64,000 bases of DNA from Agelaius tricolor. Lineage: Eukaryota > Chordata > Aves > Passeriformes > Icteridae. Where the stretch lies: positions 4,719,501 to 4,783,500 of the forward strand of contig JALJCS010000035.1 of the NCBI GenBank assembly GCA_023055355.1, in the 5' to 3' direction. Each line of letters begins with the position of its first letter. Within the stretch, counting starts at the first letter, position 1. Under the pieces are notes generated by a model. It worked only from the letters and a program-made list of their open reading frames with translations. It did no database searches and had not been told where the DNA came from. Positions 23,301-34,900 of this stretch are shown piece by piece. The position numbers and the translations under genes were made by a program.

Positions 23301-26300
23301 TTTTTCCATCAAAAGTCTCTGTGAGGAGACAAGCAGCAGCCTATAGCTTAGAGAAGGCCTCTCTGTGTCATCTTACTGTCTTGCAGGATGGGGTCTGTCT
23401 GTCCTGCAGACAAATCCAGCAGTGGTTGGCACAAGTTGGTGCTGGCCCTTGTATCACTTCTCATGCCTACCACGTAGGATCTTTGATGGATCTTTGACTG
23501 AGATATTCATATTCTAGGATGAGATATTTGCATTTGTATGCAGCATTGTGTGGCAGATAACTTACCTAGCTGTGCTGATATTCCTGCTTCATAAGATGTA
23601 AATGTTCATCAGCCTGGTTTTTTATCTTGTTTCTGCAAGTGGGAAGAAGCTGCCTTCCAGGACAGCCTTTATTTCCCAGAAATGTTGATGCCAAATGGCA
23701 GTTCTTCATCTGCATGACGGATGGAGATAAGGAATTCTAAAAATACAAGCAGAGATGTTGAATAATTCACCTCAGACCTTCCTGAGTTTAGTACTCTGTG
23801 TTCAAGCCCTTGATTAAATTTAGTCTGTGTCCCAGAAGAGCTCCAAACTTCACTGCTGTCACGAGGCTGGAAAGAGGTGGTGCCCTGATGTGCATTTCCT
23901 GAGCTGCAGGTGGCTTTTCCTGCCTTCTGCAGGGTACTCAGAGATTCCCACACACAAACCCAGGGCAGGAGTGGTGAGAAGATGACTCTTGTTCTCACAC
24001 ACGATGGGTGCAAAGCCAGAATCAGCTTTCCCAGAAGAACCTCGTGCTCCTTGTGTAAACCAAAGGCATCTTGCCCTTGCAGGGAGGGACGACGTCTTCG
24101 ACATCGAGATCGACGCGTACATCCACTGCGTCAGTGCCTTTGTCAAGCTGGCCCAGAGTGAATACCAGCTCCTGACAGAAATTGTCCCAGAGCACCACCA
24201 GAAGAAGACCTTTGATTCTCTCATCCAGGTCAGTTGAGCCTCTGTTGAGGCTGTTGAGGGAGCCAGGGCCTGCACAGAGCCTGGAGAACATGTGCTCACT
24301 GGTACCCCAAATGATGCATCAGCCAGTCATCAGGAATGGGTGTCCTGCACTGAGCCCTTTGTGCTGCCTGGGCAGAAATCCTGTTCCTTCCTCATGAGTC
24401 TCTGGCTTTGTTGCAGGAGTCATTGGATAACTTGATCATGGAGGGTGATAACATTGTCTCAGCTGCCCGGAAAGCCATCATCCGACATGACTACTCAGCT
24501 GTGCTCACAATCTTCCCCATCCTGAAGCATCTCAAGCAGATGAAGCCAGAATTTGACCAGGTCTTGCAGGTAAATGTGATGGGATTGGAGAGGGTCCTGT
24601 GGCTTGTGTTATCTGGAGAACTTTTTGCAATGGATTATCACAGTGGCTTTGAGCAAAGCCATGCTGCTTCTGTCCCCCAGTATGGACTGTAGTTATACAA
24701 ATGCACCTTGCTCCCTTCTGAGCTGGTGAAGCAGCAACTCAGCATCTCTCAGCAGCAGCTCTTTTCAGTTCAAGTCCTGACCCTGATGGACCACCACGAT
24801 ATCTTCCCTTTCTGCTTGCAGAATGTGGGATTTCATGTGTTGTTGATGGTGCTGTAAATATTCTTCTGGCATATGGGGAACTGAGAATGAGATGCTGGGG
24901 TGGGGGATGAGGTAGGGTAGGTGCTGGTGGAAGTTCAGATACTTTTTATTTTCCTTTTCTGATCTATTGTGGAACTATTCCAGGGAACTGCAGCAGGCAC
25001 TAAGAACAAACTGCCAGGGCTGATCACTTCCATGGAGACCACTGGTGCAAAGGCACTGGAAGAGTTTGCAGACAACATTAAGGTAGGATTCTCCTCAGTG
25101 GTCTCTGATCAGGCTTGGAAGAGGGTTTTTGGGGCAAAACCCCTAGTTTAGCTTTCAGCTTTCCATGATACCGAGTAGTTTCTGACTGAAGCAGGAACTT
25201 GCTGGATTGCTTTGGTATTTGGGTCAAATACCAAATGCTTGGTGCTGGTTTCAAACACAGAAGGCCATTGCCCAAGATCCTTAGCAGGGATCCTACACAT
25301 AATTTGATGTGTGCATCCAGGCCTCTGCAAATACCAAGTCCATCTCAGAATTAATGCTGTTTAAACAGAAAGGAAAATTGCTGCCTTGAAAGGTTTTGGA
25401 GGACTCATGTTAAGCTGTTCCTGTGTAAGATGGGCTTGGTGAGTGGTAGGTGAGCTGAAGGTGTGATGGTCACATGAACAGAGCCCTGAGGTTCTGAGCT
25501 GCTGGTGCCTGGCAGCTCTGGTTTCTGAGCACCAGGAGATGGCACTCCAAGAGCTGGGCCTGAGGGTGTTGGGAGTGGCTGGCTGAAGCCTTCAGCTCAC
25601 TTGTAGCAGCAGTTGTATTGTAGGTGTGTTCCTCTTCCATGCTCACCTTATGTCTCTCTGTTCCCTTTTTAGAATGATCCAGACAAGGAGTACAACATGC
25701 CAAAAGATGGGACAGTGCATGAACTCACCAGCAATGTACGTGGTGATGATTTGAACCATCCTTTGTGGAAAACAGCTTCTGAAGGAGTTTTAAAAAGAGC
25801 AGTAGGGAGACTTCCTAAATTAAGCTGTCTTGGCATTAACAATTACACAATTTTCATGGCAGGATGAGCTGGTGACTCTTGCTCAGCCATGATGGGACTG
25901 TGTGTGGAAAACCCAGCAGTTCAGAGGAGTGTAGTGATTTGTTCTTGAATGTCTCTAAGTGTGGGGGGACAAGTGGTTCTTCATGATCCTTAATAGCAGA
26001 GCACAGGAGATGTAATGTTGGTTGCTCCTAAATTCCCTCCTTTGCCTCCAGGCCATCCTTTTCCTACAGCAATTACTGGATTTCCAGGAGACAGCAGGTG
26101 CCATGCTGGCATCACAAGGTACATACATGCATGGGGCTTGCTTGGGCATGCACTTCCTTCCTCAGATTCCCTGGACATCTTCCCTGAAGTGACCAAACCT
26201 CAACATGCACTGTGAGCTTGTTCTCCTCCTGTCCTTCCCCCTGTGGTTTGTCTTGTCCTCTGATCTGCCTTGACCACATAGTTGATTGTCTGGAGAATTC

Positions 26301-29300
26301 CAAGGGATGCAGAGTTCCCTGCTCCTGGCAGGTACAATGGGGATGGTGTTTACTGCTGGTGTGCTCTGAGAGGGGATGCCTGGGTCTTTTAGCTCCAAGT
26401 GCTGTGTGACTGTACTGGAGTGAGGGTGGCTGCTCCAGCTGGGCTCTGTGTGTGAGCAGCACCATCCTCTGCTCAGAGTACAACAGCAGCAGCAAGAATC
26501 TCCTCAGCCTTGAGACATGGGCACACTGAGACTCTGGAGCCATTTGTGCATCCTGTCAGAGAGACAAGTTTTAGTTTTGCTCTCCAGGCTGCTGAAGAGA
26601 CCCACTGGAAATAAATGCATAGATCAGAAGCTGAGAGTTGCTCGGTGTAGCAGGGCGGTGCTGCTTATCAGCTGCAGTGGGATTCTTGGTTCTGAGCAGA
26701 GCAGCAACTCCAGGCTCTCCAGTGAGCTCTTAGCAGAGCTTGTGCTTTCAAGGAGGTTGGAATAGAGCAGACTGGAGATTCAGGGGGCATAGGGCCCTGA
26801 GGAGGCACAGACTGGAGAGGGTTAAAGAGCCCATTAGAAGCAGAGGTAGGAGGAAGCTCAGAGCTGCCTCCAGACTGTTACTTGCAAAGTTCTATTTGGA
26901 AATTTTTGCTAATTCTAAATCAATTCAAACTAGGATGTTTCTGCTTTTTCCCCATCTCTTCTAGCACTGCCTTGTGCCTTTTCCACTTGCAGGCTTACTG
27001 TGCTCAGGCCCTTCTGGGCCTTGGCTCTCTCTCCTTGGCCAAAGAATTGGTCTGAATTTTTTCTTGGAACAACCAACTGTTTCCCATGTTGTGCCCTGAA
27101 TGGTGATGTCAGCACTGTTTGGAAGTCTTGACATGTTGTCTTGCAGTGAGATCTCTCTTAGCTGATTGAAAAGTCAGCATAGATTTGAGGTAGCTTTGCC
27201 TTGAAAGTGGGTTTGGACTGACTTGGAATGAGGTGGTGTGCTAAATACAACCAATGACAATGCAAACAATGTCTCCAGCAGGGGAAGGAGGTTGGACTCT
27301 GCCTTTCCTCTGTGATCTCCATTCCATTTGTGGCCTTGGAGGGACTCCTGCCTGCTCTCCTGTGCACCTGCTGTGGCTGCTCTGTGTTAATATCTGCTTT
27401 GTTCTCAAAGGAATGGTGGTCTCTAACCTGTCTTTTTGCACTTTTGCATTTCTTTTTCTCTCTCATCCCTCCCCTTTTCTCTCTGCTCTGCCTAATCTCT
27501 GTAGTTCTTGGGGACACATACAATATTCCTTTAGATCCCAGAGGTAAGCAAACTTACCACACCTACCTGTTCATATTGCCTCGGACTCTGGTGATGTATG
27601 TTAATTCTTTATCCTCCAGCAGTTGTAAATAAATTAACACATAATTGAAAAGGGGGAAAAGGGGAGGGTAAATAATCCTTGCCAGTGGGCTGGAGAGAAT
27701 AGGGAGGGCTTGTCAGCAGCAGACAATGAGGGATGCCACAGGAGCTGAAACAGGCTCAAGACACTCTGATGGCACTGACTCTCTTTGGCACAGGTGGCAG
27801 ATTGGCCCAGCTGGTGTCATGCTTTATCCCACGTGCACTCAGCTCCTTATTGTCCAGCTCCCAGCAACAGGAGCTCGAGGCCTTTCCCATGGGGTGCTGC
27901 TGAACTCAGACCACCCGAGCTGGGTCTGGCTGCCAAACTCTCTGGAGGGGGCAGGAGGAGGTGGCCACCCCACGTGTCCTGTGGGCCCCATGCCCACAAG
28001 CCCTCGAGGGCAGAAAGGCATCTCCAGACAGAGGAGCATGTGCCAGCCTGGAGTCTCTGCTGCCTGCAGGGGCAGCCTCCCAGAGCCAGGCAGGCCTTGT
28101 CAGCAACCATGGGGATGGCTGAAGCTTTCCAGAGCCCTTCTGCTTGTTTCAATTACTGTTGTGTGCTTGCTGTTAACAGCTTCAGCTCATTGTTCTCTGA
28201 TTGCCAGTTTCTAGTGCTTACCAACACTTTTCAGGCTGGGGGAATGGATGGGGAGAAGGAGTTTAATGATTCTTTCTGATCAAAAGGATGTTCCTTGAGC
28301 ACCTAGAAGGAAAGGAGATATTTCTGCCAGGGTGCTGTGCATTTGATGCAGACACAAGGACTGAGGGTGCAGAGCTCTTGCCCCCTCAGCCTGGATGAGC
28401 TGCTGACAGTGGGCTCTGGAGCAGGAGCTATTTCACTGTCAGTAGGAGTTAATTCCATAGCAACAGGGATGAGGAATAGAGGCAGGCTGACCACACACAC
28501 CCCTCTTCCCAGGGCATGTTAACTGGCCTAAGACTTTCTTTTCAGAGACCAGCTCCTCAGCCAGTAGCTACAGCTCAGAGTTCAGTAGGAGGCTGCTGAG
28601 CACCTACATCTGTGAGTACCCTGCACACCTTGGATGCCTTAGGATTTTAGCTTCTGTATTTTTCATATATTTGTAAACCTGCAGTTCTTTAGTGTTTTAC
28701 TCTAAACTCCACATACAGTGTTAGCTGCTGCTTTCCCAGTTTGGTCAGACAGAACAATTCCTCTCCAGGCCTGGGAATCAAGGACACCTCACTGTCTCAG
28801 GCCCCAAGAAATGTAAACAAAAGTGAGTTGGGGAGGAGCAAACTTTGGGTAAATTACTTCATTACCTAAAGTTGTAATTGGAAGATTAACCCCCAATGTG
28901 CAAACAGACCAAACATAAAAGTATGAAAACCCATGACCCTGTCCATTTTTGGGTGCAGCCCCAAAGTAAGGGGGGGGGGGGGGGGGGGCTGAAATGTACC
29001 TGAAGGCCCTTCAATAAATATAACTGCTTTTTATTCTTTTAATTTTGTTGAGCCTCTGTTTTTAGGTAGCCCCTAGAAGGCATCAGCTTTCTGCATGTGC
29101 CCCATGGACATGCCTTCACTGGGCTCATTCCTGGGTGAAGAGCACAGGCTGTGTCTCTTCTCCATGGGATCTTTCCACATTTGAGCTGGAGTCTGATTAA
29201 AAAAGGGTCAGACTGGGAGTTTGGCTGTTCCCTTAAACCATTGTCACCTTCAACCCCATGAAGGCTCCCAGCTGCCAAAGGGGAGGTTAAGAAAGTGACA

Positions 29301-31920
29301 TCAGTGGTTTCTCTTTCTATTAAAATGGAGAGCAGGTCCTTCAGCTTCTGAGACCTGAACTTGCATTGTAGCAGGTTCTGGGGGTTCCTCTGAACCCAAA
29401 GTGCACCTCCATTGCCATGGCATGGAAGGCAGCATTTTGCAGAGTGGCTCTGCTGAAGAAAATCTGTGTAAGGACTGTTAAGTACATGTGATTGTAGCCT
29501 TTGTACAGGCAGTCAGACCTGTGCTGTTCACTTTGCTGTGGGTCTGCAGCTTGGTTTCCTTTGTCAATAATAAGTTTCAGTGCAAAACTTCTTGTTCTGT
29601 GTTTTTCCCTCTTTAAGGCAAAGTTCTGGGCAACCTGCAGCTTAACCTGCTTAGCAAATCCAAGGTTTATGAAGACCCAGCTTTGAGTGCCATTTTTCTC
29701 CATAACAACTACAACTACATTCTGAAATCTCTGGAGAAGTAAGTGTGTGCCCTGAGTGAATGTCCCTCAAGTCCAAGGCTGATTGGATGGTTTTTGAGCA
29801 GAGCTCTGCATTTACTTGCTGGCCTCATATCTGCTTTTTCTTCCATCCTTGAAAACTGCCTCTTTGAAGGTTTTGCAGCATTATAAACATCACATTACCT
29901 GAGAGTGGAAGATAAAAGCATTAGGAAATGCCTTAGGTTTTAGAGAATCCTTTGATCTTGGGAGGATTAAGGATGTGACTGTGGAAAGTAACTCTGAGTT
30001 GCTTCTGTCTCCCAGTTTGCACATTTCAAGGAACATTTTATTGTGAAGGGCTGAAAGGAGCTTGTTGATGGGGGTTGAAATGCTGCCATCCTGAGAGCAG
30101 CCTGGAAAGCAGCTGGCTCAGGTGCTTCCTCAGGTTTCCTGCTCTTCCAGGTCTGAGCTGATCCAGCTGGTGGCTGTGACACAGAAAACAGCTGAGAGGT
30201 CCTACCGGGAGCTCATTGAGCAGCAGATCCAGACCTACCAGCGCAGGTCAGTGACATCCTCTGCCTCTGCCTTGCTTTTGGCATTTTGGGAGCTCTTTGG
30301 GAGCTGCTGGAGCAGTGGGAGGGATTCACCTAAACCAGAAATTTGGCTAAAACCAAAGCAGAGTATGTTTGGTTTCCAAGCAATTAATCCATCCTGGGAA
30401 GGGGTGACTCTGGGAAGTTTTGGGGTCTGTATTGTCTGAGTTGGCCTTTGGGTCACAGGTGAAGACAGAGGTGCTCTGATAGAGGTGTGAGTAACTCTCT
30501 GCTTCTCTCCCATCTCATTGCACATGCAGCTGGTTGAAGGTGACAGATTACATCTCTGAGAGAAACCTGCCTGTCTTTCAACCAGGAGTGAAGGTGAGAG
30601 GATGGGCAAGGATGGGCTTGACACAAGAGAAGTTGTCAGAAACACCATCTCCTTTGTCATAAAAAATTCTCAGAAACCTCCTTTATATCTCATGCCTGTA
30701 TCACTCTGCAGAGTGACTACTGTGGCTGGCACAGGTGGACAGCAGCAGTGCCTTCTGATCTCCCCTGCCCTAGATTCATCAAGTCTTTCAATCTCTGCCT
30801 CCATTCTTACATCTTCACCTGAGCAGATGCCTCTATTTTGGATTTTCAAAACCCTGAGACCTTCCCTTGGAAAGGGCTGGAAGCATGAAGAGGTCTATTT
30901 GATGTGTGTTCTGGCTGAAAATTATCCTTGTTAACTCTACTTCAGCTGGGGTGGGGTGTGCTGCTCTCTGCACCTCTCTCCTCACTGCTGTAGGAGAGGG
31001 AATCCAAACCAAGTACTGGATATGGCTTAGGTTGGATGGGGAGCTGTGGGCAAAGATTGATGTTGGATATTTATTTCTGGAGATGAAATAAGATGCTTTC
31101 CCTCCTTGTTGCAGCTCAAGGACAAGGAGAGGCAGATGATAAAGGAGCGCTTCAAGGTAAGGAGGTGTTGGGTGGTGTCAGAACATCCCTGGTTGATTGG
31201 GACACAGATCTGCTTGAGGAGGAGACCTCTGGTGATCAGCAGGGGAGGGAAGGAGCATCAGACTCCGATTGCAGATGGGATGTTCACTGAGTTTCTCTTT
31301 GGACAGGGTTTTAATGATGGGCTGGAGGAGCTGTGTAAGATCCAGAAGGCCTGGGCAATCCCAGACGTGGAGCAGCGGGACAAAATCCGCCGGGCACAGA
31401 AAACCATTGTGAAAGAGACCTATGGTGCCTTTTTGAGCAGGTGAGACCTCCTGCAGCACTGTCCACTCCTCTTTGGGTTTACTGAGGTCTTTGGGGCCTT
31501 GCATAGCCTGAGCAAACCACTTTTCTATTGTCCTGTCTTAGCTTTTCTGCTTTGCACACTCAGACATCCCCAAGCTGACCTTGAGTACTCACAGACATCT
31601 GCTGTCGCCCTGATTCCTTGGTCAGTGAGCACAAAGCCCTGAGCCACCCTGGGCTGTTCATGTAAAACTTGTGAGGCCAGTTGTAACCAGGTCACTTGCT
31701 CTGCACAGGATACTCTGTCACTCGAGTGGGGTGTGCTGGAGCTGATTTGTGATAGAGGAGGGACCAGTGGGTCTCTTTGCTGTGTTCCAGTTGTTTGTCA
31801 CCTGTTTTCTTTTGTAGATTTGGCAACGTGCCCTTCACCAAGAACCCTGAGAAATACATCAAATACCAGGTTGACCAGGTGGGGGAGATGATTGAGAAGC
31901 TGTTTGACACGTCAGCATAA
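11376..31920 (+). CDS. EXOC7: Exocyst complex component 7 (Exo70)
   Basis: Exo70 is a subunit of the octameric exocyst, which tethers secretory vesicles to the plasma membrane. Its C-terminal rod carries basic residues that bind PI(4,5)P2, and it also contacts small GTPases and Arp2/3. Coding exons: 11376-11435, 12260-12325, 13370-13554, 14205-14310, 14803-15025, 16084-16251, 21759-21851 (cassette), 22844-22912 (cassette), 24083-24228, 24417-24569, 24984-25082, 25673-25735, 26052-26118, 27505-27543 (cassette), 28546-28611, 29618-29738, 30151-30246, 30530-30593, 31115-31156, 31307-31440, 31818-31920. All junctions are GT-AG and phases agree. Together they give 720 aa; without the three cassettes 653 aa, the length of a common human isoform. 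The N-terminal part is helical and charged (start MIPSEEVSARRREIEDKLKQ). The Exo70 family domain covers roughly residues 345-710 and the protein ends FDTSA. Start context has G at -3. I saw no AATAAA between 31921 and 32700; TATAAA at 32051-32056 is a possible weak poly(A) signal. Confidence 0.97.
17255..17274. repeat. (TG)10 microsatellite
   Basis: Ten perfect TG dinucleotides lie in EXOC7 intron 6, following a short imperfect TG/TC lead. Confidence 0.9.
18181..18216. repeat. 18-bp tandem duplication
   Basis: Two copies of atctcttatgtctgct plus two bases sit head to tail (18181-18198, 18199-18216) in EXOC7 intron 6. They differ only in the last two bases. Confidence 0.9.
21759..21851 (+). 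CDS. EXOC7: EXOC7 cassette exon A (31 codons)
   Basis: The exon is 93 nt, phase 1 at both ends, with a strong polypyrimidine tract, a cag acceptor and a gtaatc donor. Its translation begins GTIRKAQNLLKQYSQHGLDG, the alternative segment known from longer mammalian EXOC7 isoforms. It may be included or skipped without a frameshift. Mammalian EXOC7 splicing is reported to switch between epithelial and mesenchymal forms under ESRP control. TGGTGG motifs occur on both sides (near 21674 and 21990), which is compatible with such control but proves nothing. Confidence 0.9.
22844..22912 (+). CDS. EXOC7: EXOC7 cassette exon B (23 codons)
   Basis: The exon is 69 nt, phase 1 at both ends, with acceptor atag and donor gtaagt. 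It encodes GHEHDLRVKHLCDALGDKHG and three more codons, matching a variable segment in mammalian EXOC7 isoforms (GHEHDFRVKHL...). The polypyrimidine tract before it is short and interrupted, which fits regulated inclusion. CpG content is higher than in the surrounding intron. Confidence 0.88.
27505..27543 (+). CDS. EXOC7: EXOC7 cassette exon C (13 codons)
   Basis: This is a 39-nt microexon, phase 1 at both ends, with a very long polypyrimidine tract (about 27455-27500), a tag acceptor and a gtaagc donor. It encodes VLGDTYNIPLDPR followed by the split Glu/Gly codon. I recall the same peptide as an optional insert in mammalian EXOC7. It is inserted between residues homologous to MLASQ and ETSSSA in a loop of the C-terminal rod. 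Confidence 0.88.
28745..29075 (+). mobile_element. LTR-like element in EXOC7 intron 15
   Basis: The block looks like the 3' part of a passerine LTR in + orientation. A region near aaacataaaagtatgaaaac could be the core promoter. It is followed by cccttcaataaat with an AATAAA poly(A) signal near 29015, then a T-rich tail (ttttattcttttaattttg) and a gtagcccc end. A run of 19 G (28970-28988) interrupts it. No internal retroviral sequence is seen. Boundaries are approximate. Confidence 0.55.
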
Positions 31921-34900
31921 AATTTCAGCTGTTGTGAACTCTCCAGCTGCCAAGTACAAGCCAGTGCTCTCTCAGCAACCCTTGGGACTCCCTTCCCTTC
32001 TCCCCTGCCCCATTGTGGTGGGCAGGGTGTTATACTTGTATTTATCAGATTTATAAACCTGTGGAAACACTAACTCCTGGCTGTCTTTGCTCTGGATCCA
32101 TGGGATAAGGCAAAGTCTGCCCTTTGGTCTCCTGTTGTGGCACATCCACTTCACCTGGGTTTGTGTTAATGCCTTGATGTGCAGCAGACATGGGGAGTGT
32201 GTTTAAAAACAAAAAGAAAGAAAAATACATGACCAAACAAAACCTGTATGGGTAGAGCCCTTAAGGGCAGGAAGCTGTGAGCTCCAAATGGTGCCACCTG
32301 CTTCACTGATGAATTTTGGGAATCTCAGTTCTGTAGGATCCCAAATTATTTTCACATTGTTAATCTCAGCTGTTATTTAGTTCAGTCACAGGGCTCAGTG
32401 ATGAATCTGAGGTTTGGGGGTGCCTGGCAGGGCTGCAGTCCAGTCATGTACAGGGATGTTTTACCCCAAAACCAGACCTGTATCAGTGCTCTGTGCCACG
32501 TGAGGCAGTGGCAGTGGGGTGATGGCAGGGCCTGCAGCTGTGACAGAGCAGTGGAAGCAGAGGGAGCTCCATGGTGGCCTGGCTGGGTGCTGCTCCTTAT
32601 TGACCTGAGGCAGAGCAAGTGTTCCCATAGTGATTTCCACTCAGCACCTTCCTCCCATCCCTGTTTTTCTTTGTCTCCTGTGCATCTCCAATGCATCTCT
32701 TCCCTGCAAGCAGCCAAGCCCATTCCCTTTGTTTAACTGTGGGGATCACATGAAGAGCAAGTGCTGCTCTCCCACGTGCCTTGGAGCATTCCTGGCAGGC
32801 TTTGAGAGGGGACCTGGACTCTGACACTTTGCACCAAGGCTTTTCAGGGCGTTGGGGCACCTGTGCTCTCTGGCCAGGCGCTTCCTGCTCCCCTCTCCCT
32901 CCCTCCTGCTGCCTGCTCCATTGTTTGCCTGTAACAATTGAAACTCAGGGTTTCCATAGAGTCAGGAGCACTCACAATAGCTGCTGCTTTGCAGCTTGGA
33001 GCAAATCCATTATTCACCTGAGCAGTGTTTACAGCAGAGTTTGCTGGGATCTGATCAGCCCAGCAGTGGAAGAGCTGTTGGATGTTAGAACCTGGATGAG
33101 AGCACAGGTTGTGCTGTGGCAGACCCAGCTGCCTGCCTCCTCAGACAGATGTTTTACAGGTAGCTCCTGCCCTTTCTGAACCCCTGGCCTCCTCTTCCTC
33201 AGCCTGGTGTAGCAAATGCCTGAAAACAGCAGTTGTGACAGGCTCATCCAGCCCAGAGCTGGACCATGGTGTGAGTTAAGTCTTGACCAGCACCTGACTG
33301 GTTTTGTGTGTCTGACCATGCAGGGTCACAGTGCCAACACGAGAGCCCTCCCTGCAGAAACCTTCCCTCCTGCTGTCAAATCTCAAATGTCTGTGGAAAC
33401 CTGAGATCTTGTACTTGCTGTTTTTAACCAAGAGCCTCTGGAGGCTGGCAGGCGCCGGGCAGTGTTTTTATACACAAGCAAAGCTCTGCTGACTTGTGTT
33501 TCATGCAGTGTTGAGTCTGCTGGATACACACCCTGACATTCACCAGAAGGAGCTGGATTCCATCTTTCTGGCTCTGTTTCTGACACTGCAGCAGTCTGAT
33601 ATGAATTTCTTTCTTGAGGAGAGTGCGTGGAATTCATGCTGAGCTGTAAAACATGTTTTATTGCAGCTGTTCCCAGGGTGAGTCAATTCACCTGGAGCAG
33701 TCACAGGGAAAGCCAGGAGAGGGGAGGGGGAGCTTTGCCTGCAGCTTTACTGAGCACCTGAGCTTTAGTGTGCAGGAGCTGAAATCCTCCCTGAGCTGAT
33801 GCTTTTGTGCCAACTAGAATCCAAAGAAAAGGTGTGAGATTGTCCAAGGGTCTGGGATAGGACCACATCCTGTTCTCCAGAGGCTCTGGGAATGCTTCTG
33901 CATGGCCCCCACCAAAAGAGGCCTTTCTGGGCTTTGCTGTCAGCCTTTTGCCCCAGGAAAGCTGTGCCAGACCAGGGCTGGGGGGCAGATGCAGCCAGAG
34001 ATGGGATGTAAAATATCCTGGTCCCTCCACTAGCAGCACCAGTAGCTGACTGCATTGTTTCTACCCCAAGGATGCCCTGGCTGCATCTGGAGGAATGAAG
34101 GGGGGTAGAAGGCTGCTGGGGGCTGATATGTGCAGTGAGGAGGACTTGGAGGTGGTGATTCCCTGGGTGAACAGGTAATTTCTGCTGCTGCCAGGTGGGA
34201 ATCCAGACCCTCATTTCCCTGAGTTAAAAGGAAACCTGAGCCAGCCGGTCCCTGTTCCCTAAATCCAGCCTCCCACTCAGCCTGGCTGTAAGCATTCCCT
34301 CACTGTCTGCCTCTCCCTGCTCAGGGGATGAGTGTGGGGAGCCAGAGCTGCCCTGGGAGCAGCAGCAGGTTTGTCCTGAGCCACCCCTTCCTCAGGGTGG
34401 CAGCGGGGCAGCCTCCAGGCTGAGCTGTGTCCAACCCCTGCAGCGCCAGGGGAGGGCTCCGTGAGCTCCCTGCCTTTTTATGGTCAGGAATGTGTTTGCA
34501 ACACGTTAATTAAGAGCGACCATGGTGGCCAGCACCGCCTGACCCCCTCAGAGCTGAGCCCTTCCTGCCCCTCCGAGAGCTCAGAGTGGAGCCTGGAGTC
34601 ATGCTGAAACCATGGCAAGGGGCCACAGATGGGGCTGGACCCCCTCTGCCTCCCCTTTTGCTTCCCCCAAGGCTCCTGTGGGGTCTGACACCCTTCCCTC
34701 ACTCCCGTTCTGCCCTGACACAGGGAATGTGTCTCTATATCCAAGGTTTTGGGGCCGGAGCCCCATTTCTCCCTTATTTTTTAGCTGCCCAGCGTCCACA
34801 CTGGGGGCTGTGCCAGGGTCTGGGGGTGCTCTCTGCTGCCTCCTCAGACTGGGGAGCAAATTTGGCAGAGTAAATATTTGAAAACAAACCCACAAACCAA

